Shown here piece by piece: positions 9,423 to 17,427 of a stretch of 64,000 bases of DNA. The first letter of the stretch is position 1. The number at the start of each line of letters is the position of its first letter. This DNA comes from Planctomycetota bacterium (GTDB lineage Bacteria; Planctomycetota; UBA1135; JAKEFM01), in contig JAKEFM010000283.1 in assembly GCA_022616055.1 (NCBI GenBank), positions 1 to 64,000 of the forward strand. Direction: 5' to 3'. Made by a program: the position numbers and the translations under genes. A model generated the notes under the pieces. It searched no databases. It was not told the DNA's origin and saw only the letters and a program-made list of their open reading frames with translations.

Positions 9423-9451
9423 TTGATTGATGTAAATTATTTACATATAAC
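9423..9451 (+). promoter_or_regulatory. Sigma70-like promoter with palindromic operator in the spacer
   Basis: TTGATT (9423-9428) - 17 bp - TATAAC (9446-9451). The palindrome ATGTAAAT-T-ATTTACAT occupies 9430-9446. Strikingly AT-rich against the rest of the window. Confidence 0.6.
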
Positions 9452-9730
9452 TAGATAGGTAAGACTCCTGGTTCTGGACTCCCCGGGATCCCCTCCTCCC
9501 ATCCGAACCGAAGGGAGTGGATGTCGGTTCGAGGATCGACGCTGACTGGAGGTCGCCGTGAAGCAGGCCTGGGGAAGGGGCGCTCGAGGGGATCGCGACG
9601 TGCGGGGGCCACGGGGGTCCTCCTCACGGGGAAAGGCCCGCCAGGCTGACTTCCAGAATCGGGACCGGTCTCCTTCGGAGGGGTTGACGCGGTCCCGCGG
9701 TCCGGCGAGTTTGACCTCCCCCCTTTCCCG

Positions 9731-10696
9731 ATGGCCCCTCCGACCGTCCCTCCGCTCCTCTTCACCCCCCTCCTCCTCGACAAGGTCTGGGGAGGAGGGC
9801 GTCTCCCGGACGTCGCGGGGATCCCCGCGCCCCGGAACGGCAAGATCGGCGAGGCGTGGATCCTCTCGGACCGGGGAGGGGCGCAGACGCGCGTGCGGGA
9901 GGGCCCCTTCGAGGGCCGGACGCTCCGCTCCCTCCTCGAGGAGCACGCCTCCGCGATCCTGGGAAGGGGGGATCCCTCGGCTCCCTTCCCTCTCCTCGTG
10001 AAGTTCCTCGACGCGGCGGACCTCCTCTCGATCCAGGTCCACCCGGACGACGAGGCCGCCCGCCGCGAGGGGGAGTCGGATCGCGGCAAGCACGAGGCCT
10101 GGATCTTCCTCTCGCTCGGGAGCGCGGCGAGGGTGTTCGCGGGCCTCCGACCGGGGATCGGGAGGGCGCGGTTCGAGGCGGCGCTGCGGGAGGGGGCAGG
10201 GGACTCCGCCCTCCGTAGGGTGGAGGTGCGCGCCGGGGACGTCCTCCCGGTCCCGGCCGGGACCGTGCACGCGATCGGCGACGTGGTCGTCCTCGAGGTA
10301 CAGACGAACTCGGACCTCACCTACCGGCTCTCGGACGGGGGGAGGCTCGGCGAGGGGGGGCGGCCGCGCCCGCTCCACGTCGAGAAGGGGCTGCGGGTGC
10401 TCCGGGACGACTCGAGACCCGATCCCGTCCGGGGGGGACCTGTCTCCCTCGCGAACTGCGTCCTGGCCTGGGACGAGGGGAAGGCGCTCGCCCCCGGAAC
10501 GCGGGCGCGCCCGACCGTCGTCGTGCCGCTCCGGGGGGAGGGGAGTCTCCGCTGGGAGGGGGGGGAGGGGGGGAAGAGGCGATGGTCGCGCGGAGAGGCA
10601 TGGCTCCTCCCCGCGGCGTGCGGGGAGGTCCGGTTCGAGGCGGAGGGAGGCTCCGGTGCGTGGGCCCGGGCGACCCTCTCGGAGCCCGCGTCGTGA
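9731..10696 (+). CDS. manA: Mannose-6-phosphate isomerase, class I
   Basis: Motifs DKVWGGGRL, SIQVHPDD, GKHEAWIFL, PVPAGTVHAIG characteristic of type I PMI. Confidence 0.92.
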   Translation: MAPPTVPPLLFTPLLLDKVWGGGRLPDVAGIPAPRNGKIGEAWILSDRGGAQTRVREGPFEGRTLRSLLEEHASAILGRGDPSAPFPLLVKFLDAADLLSIQVHPDDEAARREGESDRGKHEAWIFLSLGSAARVFAGLRPGIGRARFEAALREGAGDSALRRVEVRAGDVLPVPAGTVHAIGDVVVLEVQTNSDLTYRLSDGGRLGEGGRPRPLHVEKGLRVLRDDSRPDPVRGGPVSLANCVLAWDEGKALAPGTRARPTVVVPLRGEGSLRWEGGEGGKRRWSRGEAWLLPAACGEVRFEAEGGSGAWARATLSEPAS

Positions 10697-11538
10697 CCGG
10701 GCCCCTCATCCGGCTGAACCGGCTCCTCGCGGAGAGGGGAGCGGCCTCTCGCCGACATGCCGACGACCTCGTGAGGAAGGGGGTCGTCACCGTCGACGGG
10801 AAGGTCGTGACCGAGGTCGGGACGCGGGTCCCGGCCGACGCGCTCCTCGAGGTGGAGGGGAGGCCGCTGCCGGCTCGACCGCGCGTCTATCTCGTCCTCA
10901 ACAAGCCGACCGGGGTCCTCTGCACGAACGCCCCGGAGGAGCGCCGGCCTCGCGCGATCGACCTCGTCCGGACCCCGGCCGGGACGCGCCTCTTCTGCGT
11001 CGGTCGCCTCGACCTCGACTCGCGGGGGCTCGTCCTCCTCACGAACGACGGCGACTTCGCCGCCCGGGTCCTCCATCCCCGCTACGGCGTGCCCCGGACC
11101 TACTGGGTGCGGGTGAAGGGTCGGATGACGCCGGAGGCGATCGCCGCACTCGGCCGCGGAGTCTGGCTCGCGGAGGGGCGGACGGGCCCCGTCCGGGTGC
11201 GGATCGACCGTCGGACCCGGGACTGGAGCATGTGCCTCGTCACGGTGCGGGAGGGGATCAACCGCGAGCTGCGCCGCGTCTTCGCCCGCGTGGGGTTCCC
11301 CGTCCTCGAGCTGACGCGGACGAGGATCGGCCCCGTCTCGGTGCGGGGACTCCGTCCGGGCCAGGCGCGCCCCCTCACCCGCGCGGAGGTCGAGGGCCTG
11401 CTCCGACCCGCCGAGAGCCTCGCGGCGGCCCCGCCGGCGTCCGTCGGAGGGCGAGCGGGGGGCGGCCCGGCCAGGAGAGGAAGGTTCCGGGAGCGGTCCA
11501 GGCGGCCGGCGCGCTCCCGGGCCGGCCCCCTCCGGTGA
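10693..11538 (+). CDS. rRNA pseudouridine synthase (RsuA/RluB family) with N-terminal S4 domain
   Basis: GTGA overlap start; S4 LIRLNRLLAERGAASRRHADDLVRKGVVTVDG; catalytic CVGRLDLDSRGLVLLTNDGDF. Confidence 0.93.
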   Translation: MTGPLIRLNRLLAERGAASRRHADDLVRKGVVTVDGKVVTEVGTRVPADALLEVEGRPLPARPRVYLVLNKPTGVLCTNAPEERRPRAIDLVRTPAGTRLFCVGRLDLDSRGLVLLTNDGDFAARVLHPRYGVPRTYWVRVKGRMTPEAIAALGRGVWLAEGRTGPVRVRIDRRTRDWSMCLVTVREGINRELRRVFARVGFPVLELTRTRIGPVSVRGLRPGQARPLTRAEVEGLLRPAESLAAAPPASVGGRAGGGPARRGRFRERSRRPARSRAGPLR

Positions 11539-14189
11539 GGGGGAACCTCCGGACCCTCCCGGCGCCGGTCCGCCACGCGCGCCTCGCCAACGGGCTCACG
11601 GTCCTCGCCTGCCGGCGGCCGGGGCATCCGATCGTCGCGTGCATGGTCTGGTACCGCGTCGGGGCGCGCGACGAGGGGGAGGGGGAGACCGGGACGGCCC
11701 ACTTCCTCGAGCACCTGACGTTCAAGGGGACGCGCCGCTACGGCCGGGGCCTCATCGACGCGGTCACGGCCCGGCTGGGCGGCTACAACAACGCCTTCAC
11801 CGACCACGACGCGACCTCCTACGTCTTCTTCTTCGCGTCGGACCGGTGGGAGGCGGCGCTCGAGATCGAGGCGGACCGCATGCGGGCCTGCCGCCTCGAC
11901 CCGGAGGAGTTCGAGGCCGAGAGGCGGGTCGTCCTCGAGGAGATGCGGATGTCCCAGGACGACCCCTGGCGCGACCTCTACCAGGAAGCCTCCGCCGCCC
12001 TCTACCTCGCGCACCCCTACCGCCGGCCGGTCCTCGGGTGGGAGGGGGAGATCCGCCGGGCGAGCCGCGGGAGGGTCGTCGACTTCTACCGGCGCCACTA
12101 CCGGCCCGAGAACGCGACGGTCGTCCTGGTCGGGGACCTCGACCCGGAGGAGGCGGTCGCCCGCGTGCGGCGCGCGTTCGGGAGGATCCGCCTCCCGGCG
12201 GCCTCGCGAAGGGAGGCGTCTCCCCCGCTTCCGGAGCCCCCGCCCCGCGGGGAAAGGCGGGTCCTCCTCGAGCGGCCCGACGCGGTCGCCCGGCTCCTCG
12301 TCGCCTACCGCACCTGCCGGATCGGCGAGCCGGAGGACGCGGCCCTCGATGCGGTCGGGGCGATCCTCGCCTCGGGTCGCTCCTCCCGCTTCTACCGGCG
12401 GCTCGTCCTCGGACGGAAGGTCGCGACCGGCGTCTCCGCGGACAACGACACCCGGGCCGACGGAGGGGCCTTCTGGATCTCCCTCGAGGTGAGGCCCGAC
12501 CTCCCTCCCGAGCGCGCCGAGCGGGCGCTCCTCGCGGAAGTCGAACGGTTCGTCCGGGAGGGTCCGCGCCGGGCCGAGCTCGAACGCGCGAAGCGGGGGC
12601 TCCTCGCCGCGTGCCAGTTCCAGTGGGAATCGGCGGGCGACGTCGCCGAAGACCTGGGCCGCTACGCCTCCCTGACGGACTGGCGCCAGATCCGCCGCTA
12701 CGTCCCCGACGTGCTCCGGCTCGACCGCGGGGCGGTCCGCCGGGCGGCAGCGAGGTTCTTCCGGCCGGAGAACCGCGTGGTGGCGCTCGCTCGAAGGAGC
12801 CGCCGTCCGTTCGCAGGCTCGTCCGCGGAGGATCCGGCGCCGCCGCCCCGGCTCCCGGCGGACCGGGGAGGGAGGCCCTCGCCGGCCGTGCCGCAGCGTC
12901 TCCTCCCGCGACGGGGGGCGGCGCCGATCGTGCGACTCGCGGACCGGAGGTTCCTCCTCGACAACGGGCTCGTGCTCCTCGTCTCGCGGAACCCCGCGGC
13001 TCCGACGGCGACCGTGGCCGCCTTCGTCGAGGCGGGGCTCCTCTGCGAGGACGGGGGACCGGCGGGGCTCGCTCACCTGGCGGGAGCGCTCCTCGAGGAG
13101 GGGACGCGCGGGCGGTCCGGACGGGAGATCGCCGACTCGGTGGAATCGGTCGGCGGATTCCTCGAGACCGGCACCGGCGGGACGAGCCTCGCCGTCCCGG
13201 CGGCGCACCTCCCCCTCGCCTTCGACCTCCTCGCCGACCTCCTCGCCCGCCCGACCTACCCGGAGGCGTCCTTCCGCAGACGGAGGGACCTCCTCCTCGC
13301 CGAGCTGCGCGGGGAGCGGGACGATCCGGGCGCCCGGGCGCACCAGCGACTGCGGGCGGAGGTCTACGGGAGGCATCCGTTCCGGCGGCCGACGAAGGGG
13401 ACGCCGGCGAGCGTTGCGCGCCTGCGCCGCGGAGACCTCGTCGCGTTCCACCGGAGGTGGTTCGCGCCGGGGCGGACGATCGTCGCGGTCTCGGGGGACG
13501 TCGAGGTCGCCGAGGTCCTCCACCGGGCCCGGAGGACGCTCGGCCGCTGGAGGGCCGATCCGGCGCCCCTCCCCGTCGCTCCGGAGCCCGCCCCCCCGCG
13601 CCGGGGTCGGGAGATCCTGATCCCGGAGCCCCGCGCCCAGGTCCAGGCCGTCCTCGGTCACCTCGGCGTGCGGCGCGACGACCCCGACTACGACGCCCTC
13701 CTCCTCCTCGACCAGGTCCTCGGAGGCGGCGCCGGGTTCACCGACCGGCTCTCCCGGCGCCTTCGGGACGAGCTCGGGCTCGCCTACTCGGTCCACGCCG
13801 ATCTCGTCTCGACGGCGGGGAAGGAGCGCGGCCTGTTCAGCGCCTCGATCGGGACCGGTCCCGAGGCGTTCCGGGCGGCGATCGGGGAGATCCGGCGCGA
13901 GTTCCGCCGCCTCCTGCGGGAGCCCCCGACGGCCGGCGAGCTGCGCACCGCGAAGGACTACCTCCTCGGCTCCCACGTCCTCGGCCTCGAGCGCAACGCC
14001 GTGCGGGCGATCTTCCTCCTCCAGCGCGAGCGCCTGCGCCTCGGGGAGGACTTCCTCGAGCGCTATCCGGCCCGCCTCGAGCGGGTCCGGGAGCGCGACG
14101 TCGCGGCGGCGGCGCGCCGCCACCTCCGCCCCGACGCCCTCACGCTGGTCGCCGTCGGACCCGTGAGGCGGGGCGGGGCGGAGCGGTAG
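11535..14189 (+). CDS. M16 family metallopeptidase, two tandem M16 units (first active, second degenerate)
   Basis: GTGA overlap start; HFLEH zinc motif in the first half with distal E; second half HLAGALLEEG lacks HxxEH. Confidence 0.92.
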   Translation: MRGNLRTLPAPVRHARLANGLTVLACRRPGHPIVACMVWYRVGARDEGEGETGTAHFLEHLTFKGTRRYGRGLIDAVTARLGGYNNAFTDHDATSYVFFFASDRWEAALEIEADRMRACRLDPEEFEAERRVVLEEMRMSQDDPWRDLYQEASAALYLAHPYRRPVLGWEGEIRRASRGRVVDFYRRHYRPENATVVLVGDLDPEEAVARVRRAFGRIRLPAASRREASPPLPEPPPRGERRVLLERPDAVARLLVAYRTCRIGEPEDAALDAVGAILASGRSSRFYRRLVLGRKVATGVSADNDTRADGGAFWISLEVRPDLPPERAERALLAEVERFVREGPRRAELERAKRGLLAACQFQWESAGDVAEDLGRYASLTDWRQIRRYVPDVLRLDRGAVRRAAARFFRPENRVVALARRSRRPFAGSSAEDPAPPPRLPADRGGRPSPAVPQRLLPRRGAAPIVRLADRRFLLDNGLVLLVSRNPAAPTATVAAFVEAGLLCEDGGPAGLAHLAGALLEEGTRGRSGREIADSVESVGGFLETGTGGTSLAVPAAHLPLAFDLLADLLARPTYPEASFRRRRDLLLAELRGERDDPGARAHQRLRAEVYGRHPFRRPTKGTPASVARLRRGDLVAFHRRWFAPGRTIVAVSGDVEVAEVLHRARRTLGRWRADPAPLPVAPEPAPPRRGREILIPEPRAQVQAVLGHLGVRRDDPDYDALLLLDQVLGGGAGFTDRLSRRLRDELGLAYSVHADLVSTAGKERGLFSASIGTGPEAFRAAIGEIRREFRRLLREPPTAGELRTAKDYLLGSHVLGLERNAVRAIFLLQRERLRLGEDFLERYPARLERVRERDVAAAARRHLRPDALTLVAVGPVRRGGAER

Positions 14190-14196
14190 GCGGGGC

Positions 14197-15810
14197 TCAG
14201 AACTCCGGGGCGGGCGGCCCGGCGGGCTTCTCCTCCTTCACCTCGGAGACGATCGCGTCCGTGGTGAGGAGGAGGGTCGCGACGGACGCCGCGTTCTGGA
14301 GCGCCGTGCGGACGACCTTCGTCGGGTCGATGATCCCCGCGGCGACCATGTCCTCATAGCGGTTCGCGGCGGCGTTGTACCCCTCGTTCGCGTTCTTCGC
14401 GCCGCGGACCCGCTCGACGGCGATCGCCCCGTCGACGCCCGCGTTCTCCGCGATCTGCCGGAGCGGGGCCTCGAGGGCCCGGCGGATGATCCCGGCCCCG
14501 ACCGACTCGTCGCCAGAGAGCCGGAGGCCGTCGATCGTCTTCTGGCCGCGCAGGAGCGCGACCCCGCCGCCGGGGAGGATCCCCTCCTCCAGCGCGGCGC
14601 GGGTGGCGTGGAGCGCGTCCTCGACGCGCGCCTTCTTCTCCTTCATCTCGGCCTCGGTCGCCGCCCCGACGTTCACCTCCGCGACCCCGCCGGCGAGCTT
14701 CGCGAGCCGCTCCTGGAGCTTCTCGCGGTCGTAGTCGGAGGTCGTCTTGTCGAGCTCGGCCTTGATCTGGGCGATGCGCCCCTTGATCGCGTCGGCCTTC
14801 CCCCGCCCCTGGACGATCGTCGTGTTCTCCTTGTCGACGACGACCTTGTCGGCCGACCCGAGGTCCTCGAGGCTCGCGTTCTCGAGCTGGACCCCGAGGT
14901 CCTCGAAGAGGGCGCGGCCCCCCGTCAAGATCGCGATGTCCTCGAGCATCGACTTGCGGCGGTCGCCGAAGGCCGGGGCCTTCACCGCGCAGGCGCGGAT
15001 GGTCTTGCGGAGGTGGTTCACGACGAGGGTCGCGAGGGCCTCCCCCTCGACCTCCTCCGCGATCACGAGGAGGGGCCGCCCGGTCTGGGCGGTCTTCTCG
15101 AGGATCGGGATCAGGTCCTTCACCGCCGAGATCTTCTTCTCGTGGATCAGGATGTAGGGCTTCTCGAGGACGCACTCCATCCGCTCGAGGTTCGTGATGA
15201 AGTGGGGGGAGAGGTAGCCCTTGTCGAACTGCATCCCCTCGACCCACTCGACCGTCGTCTCGAGGCTCTTCCCCTCCTCGACGGTGATCACGCCGTCCTT
15301 GCCGACCCGCTCGAAGGCCTCCGCGAGCTTCGCCCCGATCTCGGGGTCGTTGTTCGCCGCGATCGCGGCGACCTGGGAGATCTCCTGCTTCCCCTTGACC
15401 GGCTTGCTCGAGGACTTCACCTCGGCGACGACCGCCTCGACGGCCTTCTCGATCCCCCGCTTGAGGGCGATCGGGTTCGCGCCGGCGGTGACGTTCTTCA
15501 GCCCCTCCTCGAAGATCGCCTCGGCGAGCACGGTCGCCGTCGTCGTGCCGTCCCCGGCGACGTCGGAGGTCTTCGAGGCGACCTCCTTCACCATCTGCGC
15601 CCCGAGGTTCTCGTAGGCGTCCTCGAGCTCGATCTCCTTCGCGACGGTCACCCCGTCCTTCGTGACGGTGGGGGACCCGAAGGACTTCTCGAGGATGACG
15701 TTGCGGCCCCGGGGGCCGAGGGTGACCTTGACGGCGTGGGAGAGCTTGCGCACCCCCATCCGGATGTGTTCGCGGGCTTCCTGATCGTACGCGATGCGCT
15801 TGACCGCCAT
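14197..15810 (-). CDS. groEL: Chaperonin GroEL (60 kDa)
   Basis: [53 protein letters not shown]...[14 protein letters not shown]; adjacent groES. Confidence 0.99.
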   Translation of the reverse strand: MAVKRIAYDQEAREHIRMGVRKLSHAVKVTLGPRGRNVILEKSFGSPTVTKDGVTVAKEIELEDAYENLGAQMVKEVASKTSDVAGDGTTTATVLAEAIFEEGLKNVTAGANPIALKRGIEKAVEAVVAEVKSSSKPVKGKQEISQVAAIAANNDPEIGAKLAEAFERVGKDGVITVEEGKSLETTVEWVEGMQFDKGYLSPHFITNLERMECVLEKPYILIHEKKISAVKDLIPILEKTAQTGRPLLVIAEEVEGEALATLVVNHLRKTIRACAVKAPAFGDRRKSMLEDIAILTGGRALFEDLGVQLENASLEDLGSADKVVVDKENTTIVQGRGKADAIKGRIAQIKAELDKTTSDYDREKLQERLAKLAGGVAEVNVGAATEAEMKEKKARVEDALHATRAALEEGILPGGGVALLRGQKTIDGLRLSGDESVGAGIIRRALEAPLRQIAENAGVDGAIAVERVRGAKNANEGYNAAANRYEDMVAAGIIDPTKVVRTALQNAASVATLLLTTDAIVSEVKEEKPAGPPAPEF

Positions 15811-15845
15811 GGGGCTCTTCTCCTCGTGGGACGGGGGATCGACCT

Positions 15846-16163
15846 CTAGCCTTCGACGACGCCGAGGATGTCCTCCTCGCGGATGAGGAGGAACTCCTCC
15901 CCCTCCCACTTCACCTCCGTGCCGGCGTAGGAGGAGAAGATGACGCGCTGGTCGGGCTTGACGCCCGGGGCGACGCGCTCGCCGCTGTCGAGGGTGCGCC
16001 CCTGCCCGACGGCGATGACGATCCCCTCCTTCGGCTTCTCCTTCGCGGTGTCGGGGAGGACGATCCCCCCCTTCGTCTTCTCCTCGGCCTCCAGGCGGCG
16101 CACGAGGACGTGGTCGCCGAGGGGCTTGATGTTCACCGTCGTCGCGGTCTTGGTCTTCGGCAT
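15846..16163 (-). CDS. groES: Co-chaperonin GroES
   Basis: [37 protein letters not shown]...[17 protein letters not shown]. Confidence 0.98.
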   Translation of the reverse strand: MPKTKTATTVNIKPLGDHVLVRRLEAEEKTKGGIVLPDTAKEKPKEGIVIAVGQGRTLDSGERVAPGVKPDQRVIFSSYAGTEVKWEGEEFLLIREEDILGVVEG

Positions 16164-16208
16164 CGCTCCCGCTCCTTCGTCGGTCTTCGGTCTCCGGCCC
16201 GTCCCGCG

Positions 16209-16604
16209 CTAGCGCAGGGGTTCGAGGCCTGCGAGCGCCCGGGCGACGCACGCCCGCAGGGTCTGCGGGGAGACCGGCTTCCGCAGGAACGTGAACGCGC
16301 CTGCGGAGAGGGCCTCCCGCTCGAGCTCGGGCGAGGGCTCGCCCGACATGAGGATGCTCGGGATCGCCCGCGGGGAGAGCGGCAGCCTGCGCACGACGTC
16401 CAGGCCCGAGAGGTCGGGCATGTGGACGTCGAGGATCGAGCAGTCGACCGACTCCCGGGTCGCGATCTCGAGCGCGACGACGCCCCCCTCGGCCCGGAGC
16501 ACGCGATACCCCTGGCGCTCCAGGATCTCGGCCATCCCCTCGCGGACGTTCACCTGGTCGTCCGCGACGAGGATCGAGTAGTAGGCGGCCCGAACGTGGG
16601 ACAT
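16209..16604 (-). CDS. Stand-alone response-regulator receiver protein
   Basis: Receiver signature [19 protein letters not shown]...[20 protein letters not shown]...LRKPVS; no output domain. Confidence 0.88.
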   Translation of the reverse strand: MSHVRAAYYSILVADDQVNVREGMAEILERQGYRVLRAEGGVVALEIATRESVDCSILDVHMPDLSGLDVVRRLPLSPRAIPSILMSGEPSPELEREALSAGAFTFLRKPVSPQTLRACVARALAGLEPLR

Positions 16605-16856
16605 CGTCGTGGGGGGAGGCGCTCCGTTCGGCGCGAGGCGCGAGGGAGATGCCTTCCCCGGAGTCCCGGAGACCAAACTCTGTGCCACGGTCCCCTCGGC
16701 CTCCCGGGGCGGACCGGATTCTTAGGCCTTGATCCGGTGGACCTTATCGAGCGAAGCGGAGACGCTCATTCCGCCGCCCGCCCCTGCGCTGTCAAACCGG
16801 CAGGGGGAGGCGCGGGGCCCCTCGCCTCTCTGCCGATTTGGCACCGGAGCCTCCCT

Positions 16857-17243
16857 TCAGCGCTCCTCCTCGCCGAAGTCGAACTCCTCGTCCTCGTCGT
16901 CCTCGTCCTCGTCCTCCTCGAGGTCGAGCTCGTCCTCCTCCTCCTCCTCCTCCCCGACCTCGAGGTCCTCGTCGTCCTCGTCCTCGTCCTCCTCCTCGTC
17001 CTCCTCCCCCTCCTCCGCCTTCACCTCGTCCTTCGCCGTCGACTCCGCGGCGGCCGTCTTCTTGGCTCCCTTCTTGGCGGGGGCCTTCTCCTCGTCGTAG
17101 GAGTCGACGACCTCGTCCCAGTCCTCGACCTCGATCGGGTTCTCGCACTCGAGGCAGACGCCGTCGTTGTCGCGCAGCGCTTCCACGGCCTTTAACGTCC
17201 GGTAGGACCGGTTGCAGGTGTCGCAGCGGATCGTCTTTCCCAT
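16857..17243 (-). CDS. Zinc-ribbon protein with long Asp/Glu-rich C-terminal tail
   Basis: MGKTIRCDTCNRSY...DGVCLECENPIEV (two CxxC pairs), then roughly 60 residues dominated by D/E. Confidence 0.8.
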   Translation of the reverse strand: MGKTIRCDTCNRSYRTLKAVEALRDNDGVCLECENPIEVEDWDEVVDSYDEEKAPAKKGAKKTAAAESTAKDEVKAEEGEEDEEEDEDEDDEDLEVGEEEEEEDELDLEEDEDEDDEDEEFDFGEEER

Positions 17244-17374
17244 TTCCGCTCCAGAGGTCCCCCGGAGGCCCTCGCGTCGATCGCGGCGAAGCGCGTGGGC
17301 GTCCGTGAGGCGGCGCCCGGGGTTCGCCTTCATGCAAAGGACGCGCGCGGTTGTCAAGCGGGGGAGAAACGGAA

Positions 17375-17402
17375 GGAGCCCCCGCCTCGGGGCGGGGGCT
17401 CC
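17375..17402 (-). terminator. Intrinsic-type terminator hairpin for the FG-GAP gene ending at 17428
   Basis: GGAGCCCCCGCC-TCGG-GGCGGGGGCTCC: perfect 12-bp stem, 4-nt loop; on the minus strand followed by TTCCGTTTCTCCC. Confidence 0.75.
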
Positions 17403-17427
17403 CGGATTCGGTCGGGGGGACGGGGCG

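Noticed and set aside
11100-14123. 1007-aa minus-strand ORF opposite the M16 protease
   Set aside because: High-GC antisense artefact; the plus strand has an intact HxxEH protease.
11535-14189. Second M16 unit as a separate active protease
   Set aside because: It is in the same frame as the first unit and lacks HxxEH; it is best viewed as the usual inactive partner domain.
16164-16208. CIRCE/HrcA element before groES
   Set aside because: No TTAGCACTC-N9-GAGTGCTAA-like inverted repeat present.
16860-17110. Apparent CTC/GTC tandem repeat
   Set aside because: Explained by Asp/Glu codons of the acidic tail of the zinc-ribbon protein.
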